A DNA stretch of 64,000 bases, from the NCBI GenBank assembly GCA_031317595.1, contig JANCMB010000001.1, positions 62,001-126,000 of the forward strand, written 5' to 3'. The stretch is from Glutamicibacter sp. PS. GTDB lineage: Bacteria; Actinomycetota; Actinomycetes; Actinomycetales; Micrococcaceae. Position 1 is the first letter of the stretch. Every line of letters starts with the position of its first letter. The notes beneath the pieces were generated by a model. That model was not told the origin of the DNA. It made no database searches and saw nothing but the letters and a program-made list of their open reading frames with translations. The translations under genes were made by a program, and so were the position numbers. Of this stretch, positions 24,223 to 32,647 are shown piece by piece.

Positions 24223-25812
24223 ATGAAATCCATGGTCGGCACGCCGCCACGGCGTCGTCGGTTGCGCCTGCAATTGGCCGGTTTGCAGGTACTTATCGTG
24301 CTGGCCGTGGTGCTGGCGGTCGCCGTGATTGTGATGCTCGAGGAAGACCATCGAGTCCAAGAGCAGGCCTACGGGCGGGCCAGCACGGTCGCGACCAATG
24401 TCGCCAATGAACCCGAAGTGATCGAGGCGCTGAATACCAAGGACGCGGTCTCCGTGATCGCCCCGATTGCCCAGCTGGCCCGGGAGGTCTCCGGGGTGGA
24501 CTACGTGGTAGTCGTAGGCCTGGATAATATTCGCGTTTCGCACCCGGACCTTGAGCGCATCGGTCAGCCGGTTTCCACCGACCATTCGCTGGTACGCCAG
24601 GGCGAAACCTTCCTTGGGGTCGAGTCCGGGACGCTGGGCCCCACCCTGCGCGTCAAACAACCGATCTACGACGGTGAGAAGATTATCGGCACCATTTCGG
24701 TGGGCATTCTCCAAAGTGAAGTGCGGGCCCAGCTCAACGGCATTGTGGCCGGTTTCGCGCCGTGGATCTTGGGTGCGGCCGGGCTCGGCACGCTCCTGAG
24801 CCTTTCCGCCGCACGGGCCATCCGACGGCGGATTTTCGGCGTGGAACCGGAAGAAGTCTCGGGTCTGCTGCAGTCGCAGAACGCCTTGCTGTATGCGGTC
24901 AGCGATGGGGTGCTGGGTGTTGGTCCGGCCGGCCGCATCACGCTGTGTAACGGCGAGGCCGAAACCCTACTTGGCCTGCGCGACGCGGTGGTGGGAGAAC
25001 CGGCCGAGGAGGTGCTCGATCCGCTGCTGGGTCCGATGCCAGAGGAAGGCTCCCGCCAAGTATTGGTCGGTGAGCGCGTGCTGGTGGTGTCGCGACGTAA
25101 TGCGGTCGCCGGTGCGGGGCAACAGGACGCCGGCTACACCCTCACGCTGCGCGATCGGACCGCGCTGGAGGCCTCCTTGCGTGAGCTCGCCGGACAGCGT
25201 GGACTGGCCGACGCACTCCGCGCGCAAACCCACGAATTCGCCAACCGTTTGCATGTGCTCTCCGGCTATCTTTCGGTCGGGGCGCATGAGAAAGCGCAAG
25301 AATATATCGCCCGTATTGCCGGTCCGCTGGATCGTGGAGTGGCCGAATTACCGGATCCGGGACTAGCCGGGGTGCTCTCCGCGAACGCCGCGGTGGCCCG
25401 GGAGGCCGGGGTGAGTGTCGAGCTCGCTAGCGAATCGGCCGTTGCCGAGGGCGCAACGGCGGATGAGGATCTGCTGACCGTCTTGGGTAATCTGCTGAGC
25501 AATGCGATCGAGGCGGCCGGTGACGGGGGACGGGTGCGCGTACTGGTGCAACTTGAGCACGGTCAGCTGCGGTTGGTCGTGGAAGACAGCGGCCCGGGCG
25601 TCTCGCCAGATCAGGTGGATCGCATCTTCAAACGCGGGGTGAGCAGCAAAGATCAAAGTGAACAGGCCCATGGAATCGGATTGGCGCTGGTGCAGCGGAT
25701 CGTCGGGCGACGGGGTGGAAGAATAGAGGTCACCGAATCATCGTTAGGCGGGGCGCAATTTGCCGCGCGGTGGCCGCTGACGGAGCGAAAGGGGGAGCCG
25801 AACATTGACTGA
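24223..25812 (+). CDS. CitA/DcuS-type sensor histidine kinase
   Basis: 529 aa. TM1 (about residues 17-38) and TM2 (about 178-200) bracket an extracytoplasmic PAS-like CitA sensor domain with the typical VDYVVVVGLDNIRVSHPD stretch. A cytoplasmic PAS (ALLYAVSDGVLGV) and a dimerisation helix with phospho-acceptor His337 in THEFANRLHVLSGYL follow. The ATPase domain has NLLSNAIEA, EDSGPGVSPD and HGIGLALV. Members sense citrate or C4-dicarboxylates. It is divergent from tctCBA and overlaps the response regulator gene by 8 bp, so it very probably controls that transporter. GAGGGG supports the ATG. Confidence 0.93.
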   Translation: MKSMVGTPPRRRRLRLQLAGLQVLIVLAVVLAVAVIVMLEEDHRVQEQAYGRASTVATNVANEPEVIEALNTKDAVSVIAPIAQLAREVSGVDYVVVVGLDNIRVSHPDLERIGQPVSTDHSLVRQGETFLGVESGTLGPTLRVKQPIYDGEKIIGTISVGILQSEVRAQLNGIVAGFAPWILGAAGLGTLLSLSAARAIRRRIFGVEPEEVSGLLQSQNALLYAVSDGVLGVGPAGRITLCNGEAETLLGLRDAVVGEPAEEVLDPLLGPMPEEGSRQVLVGERVLVVSRRNAVAGAGQQDAGYTLTLRDRTALEASLRELAGQRGLADALRAQTHEFANRLHVLSGYLSVGAHEKAQEYIARIAGPLDRGVAELPDPGLAGVLSANAAVAREAGVSVELASESAVAEGATADEDLLTVLGNLLSNAIEAAGDGGRVRVLVQLEHGQLRLVVEDSGPGVSPDQVDRIFKRGVSSKDQSEQAHGIGLALVQRIVGRRGGRIEVTESSLGGAQFAARWPLTERKGEPNID

Positions 25813-26506
25813 GTTCCAGACGCTGATCGTGGATGACGACCCGGATGTGCTGGCCATGCATGAACTGTTCGTGCAGTCCACCGAGGGCTTCGCCGTGGCC
25901 GGTACCGCAGCGCGGGCCGCCGAGGCGCTCTCCTATCTAGAGGAACATCCGCAGACCGACCTGATCCTGCTTGACGTGCACCTTCCCGATGGCAACGGGG
26001 TTGCGGTGCTCACCGAAATTCGCGCCCGCTTCAGCCAGGTGGGGGTCATCATGATCACCGCGGCCGCCGATGCCCCCACGGTGCGCTCGGCCATCGGCCA
26101 AGGGATCGATGGATATCTGGTCAAACCCTTCTCGGTGGAGGACTTCCGGCAGCGCTTGCAACTTTTCCGGCAGTCCCGCCTCGCCCAGCCCGAACGGTTG
26201 GCGCAGGCCGAGATCGATGCCCTGCTGCAAGCGAGCCCGGAGGCGGTACCCGCGCACGCTCCGGAAGCGCCGCCCCAGTCCCTGCCCAAGGGTTATGCTC
26301 AGGCCACCTTGGATCTCATCGCCGAATCCGTACGTGGCACCGTGCAGGATATTTCCGCAGCCGAGGTCGCCGACGCCTGTGGTGTTTCGCGGGTCAGTGC
26401 GCGCCGGTATCTGGAACTGCTGCAGCGTCGCGGGCAGGTGGAACTGCGCCCGCGCTATGGTTCGGCCGGACGCCCGGAACACCGATACCGGTGGGTACAC
26501 GTGTGA
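25805..26506 (+). CDS. CitB/DcuR-type response regulator
   Basis: 233 aa, TTG start at 25805 inside the kinase gene with GGGGGAG just upstream. The receiver domain has the acidic pair DDD, phospho-acceptor Asp57 in LLDVHLPDGNG, and lysine in GYLVKPFSVEDF. The C-terminal ~60 residues hold a winged-helix HTH (CGVSRVSARRYLELL) typical of the CitB/DpiA group. Likely regulates tctCBA. A 278-bp gap follows, which contains the DAHP synthase leader. Confidence 0.93.
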   Translation: MTEFQTLIVDDDPDVLAMHELFVQSTEGFAVAGTAARAAEALSYLEEHPQTDLILLDVHLPDGNGVAVLTEIRARFSQVGVIMITAAADAPTVRSAIGQGIDGYLVKPFSVEDFRQRLQLFRQSRLAQPERLAQAEIDALLQASPEAVPAHAPEAPPQSLPKGYAQATLDLIAESVRGTVQDISAAEVADACGVSRVSARRYLELLQRRGQVELRPRYGSAGRPEHRYRWVHV

Positions 26507-26625
26507 CCAAGAGAATCGTAGTCCCATCTAAGATTGCGGCTTTCACCTGAGGTTTAGTTTTACATGACGTACTGTTGAGCCGGTCTACTTTGGAAATTTC
26601 GCCTCACACGAGTACCGTAGTCGCC

Positions 26626-26685
26626 ATGATCAATCGTTGGTATAGCTATTTTGCGTCGGCTCTGGAGGGGCCTGCGTCTATTTAG
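26626..26685 (+). CDS. Leader peptide with clustered aromatic codons (Trp-Tyr-Ser-Tyr-Phe)
   Basis: A 19-codon frame, MINRWYSYFASALEGPASI, begins at 26626 and ends with TAG at 26683-26685. Four of the five codons at positions 5-9 encode aromatic residues, just where a leader peptide should sense charged tRNAs for Trp, Tyr and Phe. It lies about 100 bp before DAHP synthase, the entry enzyme of aromatic amino acid synthesis, and is followed by a hairpin with T tract. No strong ribosome site is visible, so translation is inferred from composition and context. Confidence 0.7.
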   Translation: MINRWYSYFASALEGPASI

Positions 26686-26711
26686 CGCATCCAACTTACC
26701 TTCAGAGCCGA
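26656..26711 (+). promoter_or_regulatory. Leader RNA stem, part of the aromatic attenuator
   Basis: Positions 26656-26668 (TCGGCTCTGGAGG), inside the leader ORF, pair with 26699-26711 (CCTTCAGAGCCGA): 13 bp with one G-U. A ribosome stalled on the Tyr/Phe codons would cover the first arm. The second arm ends 1 nt before the terminator stem, and can also pair with a second GGCTCTG at 26753-26759. Confidence 0.6.
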
Positions 26712-26712
26712 T

Positions 26713-26746
26713 AGGACCGGGGCAGCTGCCCACGGTCCTTTTGTTT
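26713..26746 (+). terminator. Intrinsic terminator upstream of DAHP synthase (attenuator)
   Basis: AGGACCG/CGGTCCT forms a 7-bp stem that continues through a self-complementary GGGCAGCTGCCC with one bulged A, followed by TTTGTTT. It stands 39 bp before the DAHP synthase start rather than after a gene, so it should act as a regulated terminator. Confidence 0.8.
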
Positions 26747-26784
26747 ACCCAAGGCTCTGCTGGTCCCCGCGGTGGAGCCTGACC

Positions 26785-27900
26785 ATGTCGAAAGGCCCAC
26801 TCGTAATGAACACCATCGCCGCTACCGCGTCCACCACCAGTACCGTCCTGCCCACCCCGGCCGAGCTGAGCGCTCGGCTTCCACTCGATGAGGTGGCACG
26901 CTACCGGGTGCAGCGGGCTCGCCAGGAAATTCGGGCCATTCTTGACGGTGTCGATACGCGTCTGCTGGTGATCGTAGGGCCCTGCTCAATTCATGACCCC
27001 AAGCAGGGACTGGAGTACGCGCGGAACCTGGCCCGACTCGCGCAGCAGCACCGTGATCACCTGCTGATCGTGATGCGCAGCTACTTTGAGAAGCCACGCA
27101 CCACCGTAGGGTGGAAGGGACTGATCAACGATCCGGCGCTGGACGGCAGCCACGATATGGCCCGCGGCCTGCAGGTAGCTCGCTCGTTCCTACGTGACGT
27201 GGCCGAGCTCGGATTGCCCACCGCCACCGAGTTCCTCGAGCCGTTGACCGCACAGTACTTCTCGGACCTTATCTCCTGGGGCGCGATCGGTGCGCGCACC
27301 ACCGAAAGCCAGGTGCATCGGCAGCTCGTCGCGGAATTGCCAATGCCCGTGGGCTTCAAGAACGGCACCGACGGCGGCATCCAGGTGGCCATTGATGCCT
27401 GCCAGGCCAGCGCGGCCGCGCAAAGTTTCGTGGGTGTGGACGAGCACGGTCGCATCAGCCAACGCAGCACCGAGGGCAACCCCGCCACTCACCTGATCCT
27501 GCGCGGCGGAGCCAGCGGCCCCAACTACTCACGTCCGCAGATCGAGCAGGCCTCCGCAGCCATGCGCGCGGCAGGGGCCAATGGACGGGTGATCGTGGAT
27601 GCTTCGCATGCGAACTCGGGCAAGGATCATGTGCGCCAGGCCGAGGTGCTCGAGGAGTTGGCCGCCGAGATCGCCTCGGGCGAGGCACCGATCGCCGGGG
27701 TGATGGCCGAAAGCTTCTTGGAAGCCGGCGCACAGAAGTTCACCCCGGGTGTCGATGAGCCGAGCGCGCTGGTTCCCGGGGTGTCCATCACCGATGCCTG
27801 CATGGGATTCGAAGCCACCGAGCGTGCCCTAGCGCAACTCGCGCAGGCCGTGTCCCTAGGACAGCAGCGCCGGGAGGCCGGGCTATCACTCGGTGCCTAG
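26785..27900 (+). CDS. aroG: 3-deoxy-7-phosphoheptulonate (DAHP) synthase, class I
   Basis: 371 aa from the ATG at 26785 (GGTGGAG 7 bp upstream); an ATG at 26809 is the alternative. It condenses phosphoenolpyruvate with erythrose 4-phosphate, the first step of the shikimate pathway. Class I (AroF/G/H) motifs are present: IVGPCSIHDPKQGLEYA, MRSYFEKPRTTVGWKG, GARTTESQVHR, GFKNGTDGG and VDASHANSGKDH. The ~18-residue N-terminal tail is unlike E. coli. The attenuator-like leader upstream suggests it responds to aromatic amino acid supply. Most actinobacteria rely on class II DAHP synthase, so a second isoenzyme elsewhere is possible. Confidence 0.95.
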   Translation: MSKGPLVMNTIAATASTTSTVLPTPAELSARLPLDEVARYRVQRARQEIRAILDGVDTRLLVIVGPCSIHDPKQGLEYARNLARLAQQHRDHLLIVMRSYFEKPRTTVGWKGLINDPALDGSHDMARGLQVARSFLRDVAELGLPTATEFLEPLTAQYFSDLISWGAIGARTTESQVHRQLVAELPMPVGFKNGTDGGIQVAIDACQASAAAQSFVGVDEHGRISQRSTEGNPATHLILRGGASGPNYSRPQIEQASAAMRAAGANGRVIVDASHANSGKDHVRQAEVLEELAAEIASGEAPIAGVMAESFLEAGAQKFTPGVDEPSALVPGVSITDACMGFEATERALAQLAQAVSLGQQRREAGLSLGA

Positions 27901-27953
27901 GTTCCGGGGTGCTTGGCCCGGGGCGTACACGTAGGCCAACTGGTTTAACGCAC

Positions 27954-27996
27954 ACCGCCGGCGTGACGATCGGGATGCGATCGTCGCGTCGGCGGT
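27954..27996. terminator. Bidirectional terminator between DAHP synthase and aminotransferase genes
   Basis: A 19-bp stem with two G-U wobbles (27954-27972 with 27978-27996, loop GGATG) lies between convergent genes and can serve both. Confidence 0.8.
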
Positions 27997-28013
27997 TCCA
28001 GCCAGTTCGGCGG

Positions 28014-29396
28014 TTAGATCTTGTTCGCGGCCTCCGAGAGTACCGTACGCAAAATCGACTCGATCTGGTCGAACTCGGGCTGGCCAATGGTTAGCGGTGG
28101 TGCCAGTTGAATGACCGGGTCCCCGCGATCATCGGCGCGGCAGTAGAGGCCCGCCTCCCACAAGGCAGGGGAGAGGTATTGCCGTAGCAATCGCTCCGAC
28201 TCGTCGTCGTTGAAGGTTTCCTTGGTGCTCTTATCCTTGACCAATTCGATGCCATAGAAGTAGCCGGCACCGCGCACGTCGCCGACGATTTCGAGGTCCT
28301 TGAGCTTTTCCAGGGTGGCCTTGAAGTTAGCGGCGTTGTTCTTGACGTTCTCGTTCAGTCCTTCGCGCTCGAAGATATCGAGATTCGCCATGGCTACCGA
28401 GGCGGCCACCGGGTGCCCGCCGAAGGTGTAACCGTGGTAGAAGGTGGTATCCCCCTTGCTGAATGGTTCGAAGAGTCGGTCCGAAACAACCATGACGCCC
28501 AAGGGGACGTACCCGCTGGTCAGCGCCTTTGCACTGGTGATGATGTCGGGAACGTAGTTGAAGTCATTGCAGGCGAACATCGAGCCGATGCGCCCGAAGG
28601 CGCAGATCGTTTCATCGGAGACCAACAGCACGTCGTACTCGTCGCAGATTTCGCGTACCCGCTCGAAGTAGCCCGGTGGTGGAGGGAAGCAGCCGCCCGA
28701 GTTTTGGACGGGCTCGAGAAAGACCGCGGCGACCGATTCGGCGCCCTCGAACTCGATGGCCTCGCGAATCCGCTCGGCGGCCCAGAGTCCAAAGTCCTTC
28801 TCGTTATCCGAGTACATCTCCGGGGCACGGTAGAAATTGGTGTTCGGCACGCGGAAGGTGCCCGGGACCAGCGGCTCAAAGGGTGTTTTCATGCCCGGCA
28901 GGGAGGTGATCGCCAGGGCGCCCTGCGGGGTGCCGTGGTAGGCCAACGCGCGGGAGATGACCTTGGTCTTGCCCGGCTGCCCCTTCATCTTGAAGTGTTG
29001 CTTGGCCAGCTTGAAGGCCGATTCCACCGCTTCGCCACCGCCGGTGGTGAAAAAGACGCGGTTTAGGTCCCCCGGGGCGTAGTGGGCGAGGCGTTCGGCC
29101 AGATCGATGGCCGGCTCGTGGGCGTAGGACCACAGCGGCATGAAGGCCAGCTGTTCGGCTTGCTTGGCGGCCACTTCGGCCAGTTCGGCGCGACCGTGGC
29201 CCGCGTTGACGACAAACAGGCCAGCTAGGCCGTCGATATATTCCTTGCCGGCATCGTCAAAGATCCTATGGCCTTCGCCGCGGGTAATGATTGGAACGGT
29301 GCCACCCTCGTAGAGTCCGGAGTGGCGGGCCATATGCATCCAGAGGTGATCACGGGCGGCTTGCTGGCGGTCGGTGCCGCGAGGTGTTGTGCTCAT
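28014..29396 (-). CDS. Class III aminotransferase, probable putrescine/diamine:pyruvate transaminase
   Basis: 460 aa from the ATG at 29396; a longer frame reads back into the Lrp gene and is rejected. PLP-lysine in ITSAKALTSGYVPLG, ring-binding SDETICAFGRIGSMF, and FTTGGGEAVESAFKLAK are typical. The start overlaps the Lrp stop as ATGA, so translation is coupled. It is divergent from a complete polyamine-type ABC transporter, so it likely starts putrescine breakdown to 4-aminobutanal; other omega-amino donors are possible. Confidence 0.88.
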   Translation of the reverse strand: MSTTPRGTDRQQAARDHLWMHMARHSGLYEGGTVPIITRGEGHRIFDDAGKEYIDGLAGLFVVNAGHGRAELAEVAAKQAEQLAFMPLWSYAHEPAIDLAERLAHYAPGDLNRVFFTTGGGEAVESAFKLAKQHFKMKGQPGKTKVISRALAYHGTPQGALAITSLPGMKTPFEPLVPGTFRVPNTNFYRAPEMYSDNEKDFGLWAAERIREAIEFEGAESVAAVFLEPVQNSGGCFPPPPGYFERVREICDEYDVLLVSDETICAFGRIGSMFACNDFNYVPDIITSAKALTSGYVPLGVMVVSDRLFEPFSKGDTTFYHGYTFGGHPVAASVAMANLDIFEREGLNENVKNNAANFKATLEKLKDLEIVGDVRGAGYFYGIELVKDKSTKETFNDDESERLLRQYLSPALWEAGLYCRADDRGDPVIQLAPPLTIGQPEFDQIESILRTVLSEAANKI

Positions 29397-29866
29397 CGGG
29401 TTCCCCAGTTGTATTCCTGTTTTTTCAGTGAGAGGTACATGTACGTGTCGGTGCTCTTGACACCTTTGATGGCGCGGATCTTGCTGGTCACCCGCAGGAT
29501 GTCGGCGTCGTCGGCGCAAATGACTTCCGCCAAAATATCCGCAGGTCCCGCGGTAACCACGCAGTAGTCGACTTCGGGCAGTTCGGCGATGCGCTCGGCT
29601 GTGTCGTTGATATCGCTGTCGGTCACCACTCCGATCATGGCTTGGCGGGTGAAGCCAAGTTCCAGGGGATCGGTCACCGCGACGATCTGCATGATTCGGC
29701 CGTCAATGAGTTTCTGGACGCGCTGCCGGACGGCGGCTTCGCTGAGGCCGACGGCCTTGCCGATGGCCGCGTAGGAGCGGCGTCCATCTTCTTGTAGCTG
29801 TTCAATGATTTCTTTGGACACGTCGTCAATGGTGTGCCCGGGCGTTCCGTTGGACGGCAGTGTCAT
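29393..29866 (-). CDS. Lrp/AsnC family transcriptional regulator
   Basis: 157 aa. N-terminal AsnC-type helix-turn-helix (YAAIGKAVGLSEAAVRQRVQKL, split here as residues about 31-52) precedes a RAM ligand domain (VVTAGPADILAEVICADD). GGAGATT lies 8 bp before the ATG. It is coupled to the aminotransferase by a 4-bp overlap and divergent from the polyamine-binding protein gene, so it probably senses a polyamine or its product and regulates both directions. Confidence 0.92.
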   Translation of the reverse strand: MTLPSNGTPGHTIDDVSKEIIEQLQEDGRRSYAAIGKAVGLSEAAVRQRVQKLIDGRIMQIVAVTDPLELGFTRQAMIGVVTDSDINDTAERIAELPEVDYCVVTAGPADILAEVICADDADILRVTSKIRAIKGVKSTDTYMYLSLKKQEYNWGTR

Positions 29867-29954
29867 CGTTTATCAATCTCCCTGGGTTGCTAACGCGGAA
29901 CTGTGAGCTGCGTTACAGGTGGGCTTGGCAATGACCTTACAGCTACTGATTCAG

Positions 29955-29975
29955 TTGCGAAAGGGCCCAACGCAA
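29955..29975. promoter_or_regulatory. Inverted repeat in the Lrp-potD divergent region
   Basis: TTGCG-N11-CGCAA lies midway in the 263-bp divergent region; its centre holds GGGCCC. Spacing of about 15-20 bp suits an Lrp/AsnC dimer site. The region also holds TTGTCC about 29988 (possible -35) and TGAT-N9-ATCA near 30074. Roles are inferred. Confidence 0.4.
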
Positions 29976-30129
29976 AAAGCTTTTCATTGTCCTGATTGAG
30001 GTTCATTTATGGATTCATGCGTGAAAAGGGTTGTGTGGACCCGCCGCTTCTGACAGGATTGTGCGCAGCAATGATGTGTCGTGTATCACAGTCGCGGCAC
30101 CAAGTGCACAACAGGTAAGGAATGGGATT

Positions 30130-31365
30130 ATGTCCAACTCGCACCGGCGACTTCCCGAAGATCCACAGATCCGCGCCCTGGTCAACATGATGAGTTCCCG
30201 CTCGATGTCACGCCGCTCAATGCTCGGCGCGGCCGGCGCGTTGGGCCTAACCGGACTCTTGGCCGCCTGCGGTACCGGCGGCACCGGAACCGGGGGTTCA
30301 AAAGCCCCGGCCCCCAGCGTCGAGGACCTGTCGGAGAGCGAGAAAACCGTCAACTGGGCAAACTGGACCCTGTACTTGGATTACGACGACGCCAAGAAGA
30401 ACTACCCCACGTTGCAGAAGTTCACCAAGGAAACTGGTATTAAGGTCTCCTACTCGGAAGATATCGACGGCAACGACACCTATTACGGCAAGGTTCAAGG
30501 CCAGCTTTCGGCGGGACAGGACATCGGGAAGGATATCTTCACGCTGACCGACTGGATGGCCTCACGTATGATCCGACAGGGTTACACCCAAGAATTGGAT
30601 CACGCCAACATTCCCAACATCTCCAACCTGCTACCCAACCTGCAGAACGTTGATTTCGATCCTGGACGCAAGCACTCGCTGACCTGGCAGTCCGGTTACG
30701 CCGGTATCGCCTGGAATAAAAAGAAGTTCCCCAAGGGGCTAAGGAATGTCTCGGATCTCTGGGATCCGGCGCTCAAGGGCCGAGTGACCGTGTTGGACGA
30801 AATGCGCGACACCATGGGACTGCTGATGCTCGATAATGGCGTGGACATAGCCGGTTCCTGGGGCGATAACGAGTTTGGCGCAGCCCTGGATGTGCTGCGC
30901 GATAACATCGACAACGGTCAGATCCGTCAGGTGAAAGGCAACTCCTACAAGGAAGACTTCATCTCTGGAGACGCGATCGCCGGAATCGTCTGGTCCGGTG
31001 ACTTGACGCAGCTGAACTTCGAGAACGATGACCAGTGGGAATTCGTGCTCCCGGAGGCCGGTGGCACGTTATGGAGCGATAACCTCATGGTCCCAGTGGC
31101 CGCCAAGCATAAAACCAATGCCGAGAAGCTGATGAACTTCTACTACGATCCGGCCATTGCCGCCGAGGTGGCAGCCTACGTGAACTACATCTGCCCGGTG
31201 GCAGGCGCCCGCGAAGAAATGGAAAAGATCGATCCGGAGCTGGTGGAAAACCACCTGATCTTCCCGAGCGAAGAGGACCTGACCAAGGCCCATGTCATTC
31301 GCACCCTGAATGCCGACGAAGAGATGAACTTCAGCTCGGAATTCCAGAGCGCCATCGGCGTCTAG
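30130..31365 (+). CDS. potD: Polyamine ABC transporter substrate-binding lipoprotein (PotD/PotF-like)
   Basis: 411 aa from the ATG at 30130 (TAAGGA 9 bp upstream). Residues 30-52 combine a twin-arginine motif (SRRSMLGAAGALGL) with a lipobox (LLAAC), so it is predicted to be a Tat-exported lipoprotein. The remainder matches the spermidine/putrescine-binding family: VNWANWTLYLDYD, TGIKVSYSEDIDGNDTYYGK and WQSGYAGIAWN. First gene of a four-gene transporter operon, divergent from the Lrp-aminotransferase pair, indicating putrescine or similar uptake. Confidence 0.92.
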   Translation: MSNSHRRLPEDPQIRALVNMMSSRSMSRRSMLGAAGALGLTGLLAACGTGGTGTGGSKAPAPSVEDLSESEKTVNWANWTLYLDYDDAKKNYPTLQKFTKETGIKVSYSEDIDGNDTYYGKVQGQLSAGQDIGKDIFTLTDWMASRMIRQGYTQELDHANIPNISNLLPNLQNVDFDPGRKHSLTWQSGYAGIAWNKKKFPKGLRNVSDLWDPALKGRVTVLDEMRDTMGLLMLDNGVDIAGSWGDNEFGAALDVLRDNIDNGQIRQVKGNSYKEDFISGDAIAGIVWSGDLTQLNFENDDQWEFVLPEAGGTLWSDNLMVPVAAKHKTNAEKLMNFYYDPAIAAEVAAYVNYICPVAGAREEMEKIDPELVENHLIFPSEEDLTKAHVIRTLNADEEMNFSSEFQSAIGV

Positions 31366-31486
31366 TACCGAATGTTTTCAATGGCGGCGGCGCGGTGACT
31401 CGCGCCGCCGCTGCATTTGCCGACCCTGCCGCATCGCCGCTTTGACCCGCTGCGCAGCGACCCCATCACGAAGGAGTAAGCCAGTG

Positions 31487-32647
31487 ATGAGCACTTCTCT
31501 CGCTTCCGAACCCACCCAAGCAGGTAATGGCCGCACCAGCGAAGGCGCCGACCTGCACCTGAATAAAATCACCAAGCGATTTGCCGAGTTTCACGCCGTG
31601 CAGGAGTTGTCGCTCACCATCCCCTCGGGCACGTTCTTTGCCTTGCTTGGTCCCTCTGGTTGCGGTAAATCCACCACCCTACGGATGATCGCTGGACTCG
31701 AAGCGCCCAGCTCGGGCAGCATCTCCATCGGCGGCCAGGACGTGACCGGACTACCGAGCCACCAACGGCCGGTCAACACGGTGTTCCAGTCCTATGCACT
31801 GTTCCCACATATGACCGTGCTGGAAAACGTGGCCTTTGGTCTTAAACGCAAGAAGGACCGCAAGGCCATGGAGAAGGCCCGCCAAGGGCTCGAGATGGTT
31901 GAGCTCGGGCACCTTGCCAGCCGTAAGCCCGCGCAACTCTCCGGTGGTCAGCAACAGCGTGTGGCGTTAGCTAGGGCGCTGGTCAATCGCCCCCAAGTGC
32001 TCCTGCTCGATGAACCGCTGGGCGCACTCGACATGAAATTGCGTCGCCAGATGCAGATGGAACTCAAGGGAATCCAAACGGAGGTGGGGTTGACCTTCAT
32101 CCACGTGACCCACGATCAGGAAGAGGCCATGACCATGGCCGACATCGTGGCCGTGATGAACGGCGGACGCATTGAACAAATGGGCCCACCGCGTGAACTC
32201 TACGAGCTTCCGCGAACTGCCTTCGTGGCAAACTTCCTCGGCAAATCCAATCTGATGCGTGGCGTGGTCAAAGCCAGCCACGACGGGGTACTGGATGTCG
32301 AGGTCGCCGAAACCGAAGTTCATGTTCTAGCTGAACGAGCGGTAACGCATGAGGGTGAAATCGTCGTAGGAGTACGTCCGGAGAAAATCCACCTCTCGCG
32401 GAACGCCGGCGACGAACCGACGCACAGCAATGAGCTCAGCGGAACCGTCATCGACGCTTCCTTTACCGGCACCACAACAGAGTACCTCGTTGACGTTCCC
32501 GGGGTGGGACGGATCGGCACCTTCGCGCAGAATCGCGGGGAGCAGCCCGCCGACGTAGGGGACACGGTCTACTTGAGTTGGGATACCTCCCACAGCTTCG
32601 GGCTCGCCGGAGATGAACAGGTCGCCGCGGGAGTGAATGCCACATGA
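31487..32647 (+). CDS. potA: Polyamine ABC transporter ATP-binding protein (PotA-like)
   Basis: 386 aa from ATG 31487; a GTG at 31484 fits the AAGGAG spacing (7 bp) equally well. Walker A GPSGCGKST, Q-loop QSYALFPHM, signature LSGGQQQR, Walker B VLLLDEPLG and H-loop THDQEEAM are intact. The C-terminal ~110 residues form a TOBE domain (VGVRPEKIHLS). It drives transport through the two permeases that follow; its stop overlaps the next start (ATGA). Confidence 0.95.
   Translation: MSTSLASEPTQAGNGRTSEGADLHLNKITKRFAEFHAVQELSLTIPSGTFFALLGPSGCGKSTTLRMIAGLEAPSSGSISIGGQDVTGLPSHQRPVNTVFQSYALFPHMTVLENVAFGLKRKKDRKAMEKARQGLEMVELGHLASRKPAQLSGGQQQRVALARALVNRPQVLLLDEPLGALDMKLRRQMQMELKGIQTEVGLTFIHVTHDQEEAMTMADIVAVMNGGRIEQMGPPRELYELPRTAFVANFLGKSNLMRGVVKASHDGVLDVEVAETEVHVLAERAVTHEGEIVVGVRPEKIHLSRNAGDEPTHSNELSGTVIDASFTGTTTEYLVDVPGVGRIGTFAQNRGEQPADVGDTVYLSWDTSHSFGLAGDEQVAAGVNAT

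Noticed and set aside
24124-24714. Minus-strand frame opposite the histidine kinase N-terminus
   Set aside because: Lies across the tctC-kinase divergent promoter and the sensor domain; no homology-like features.
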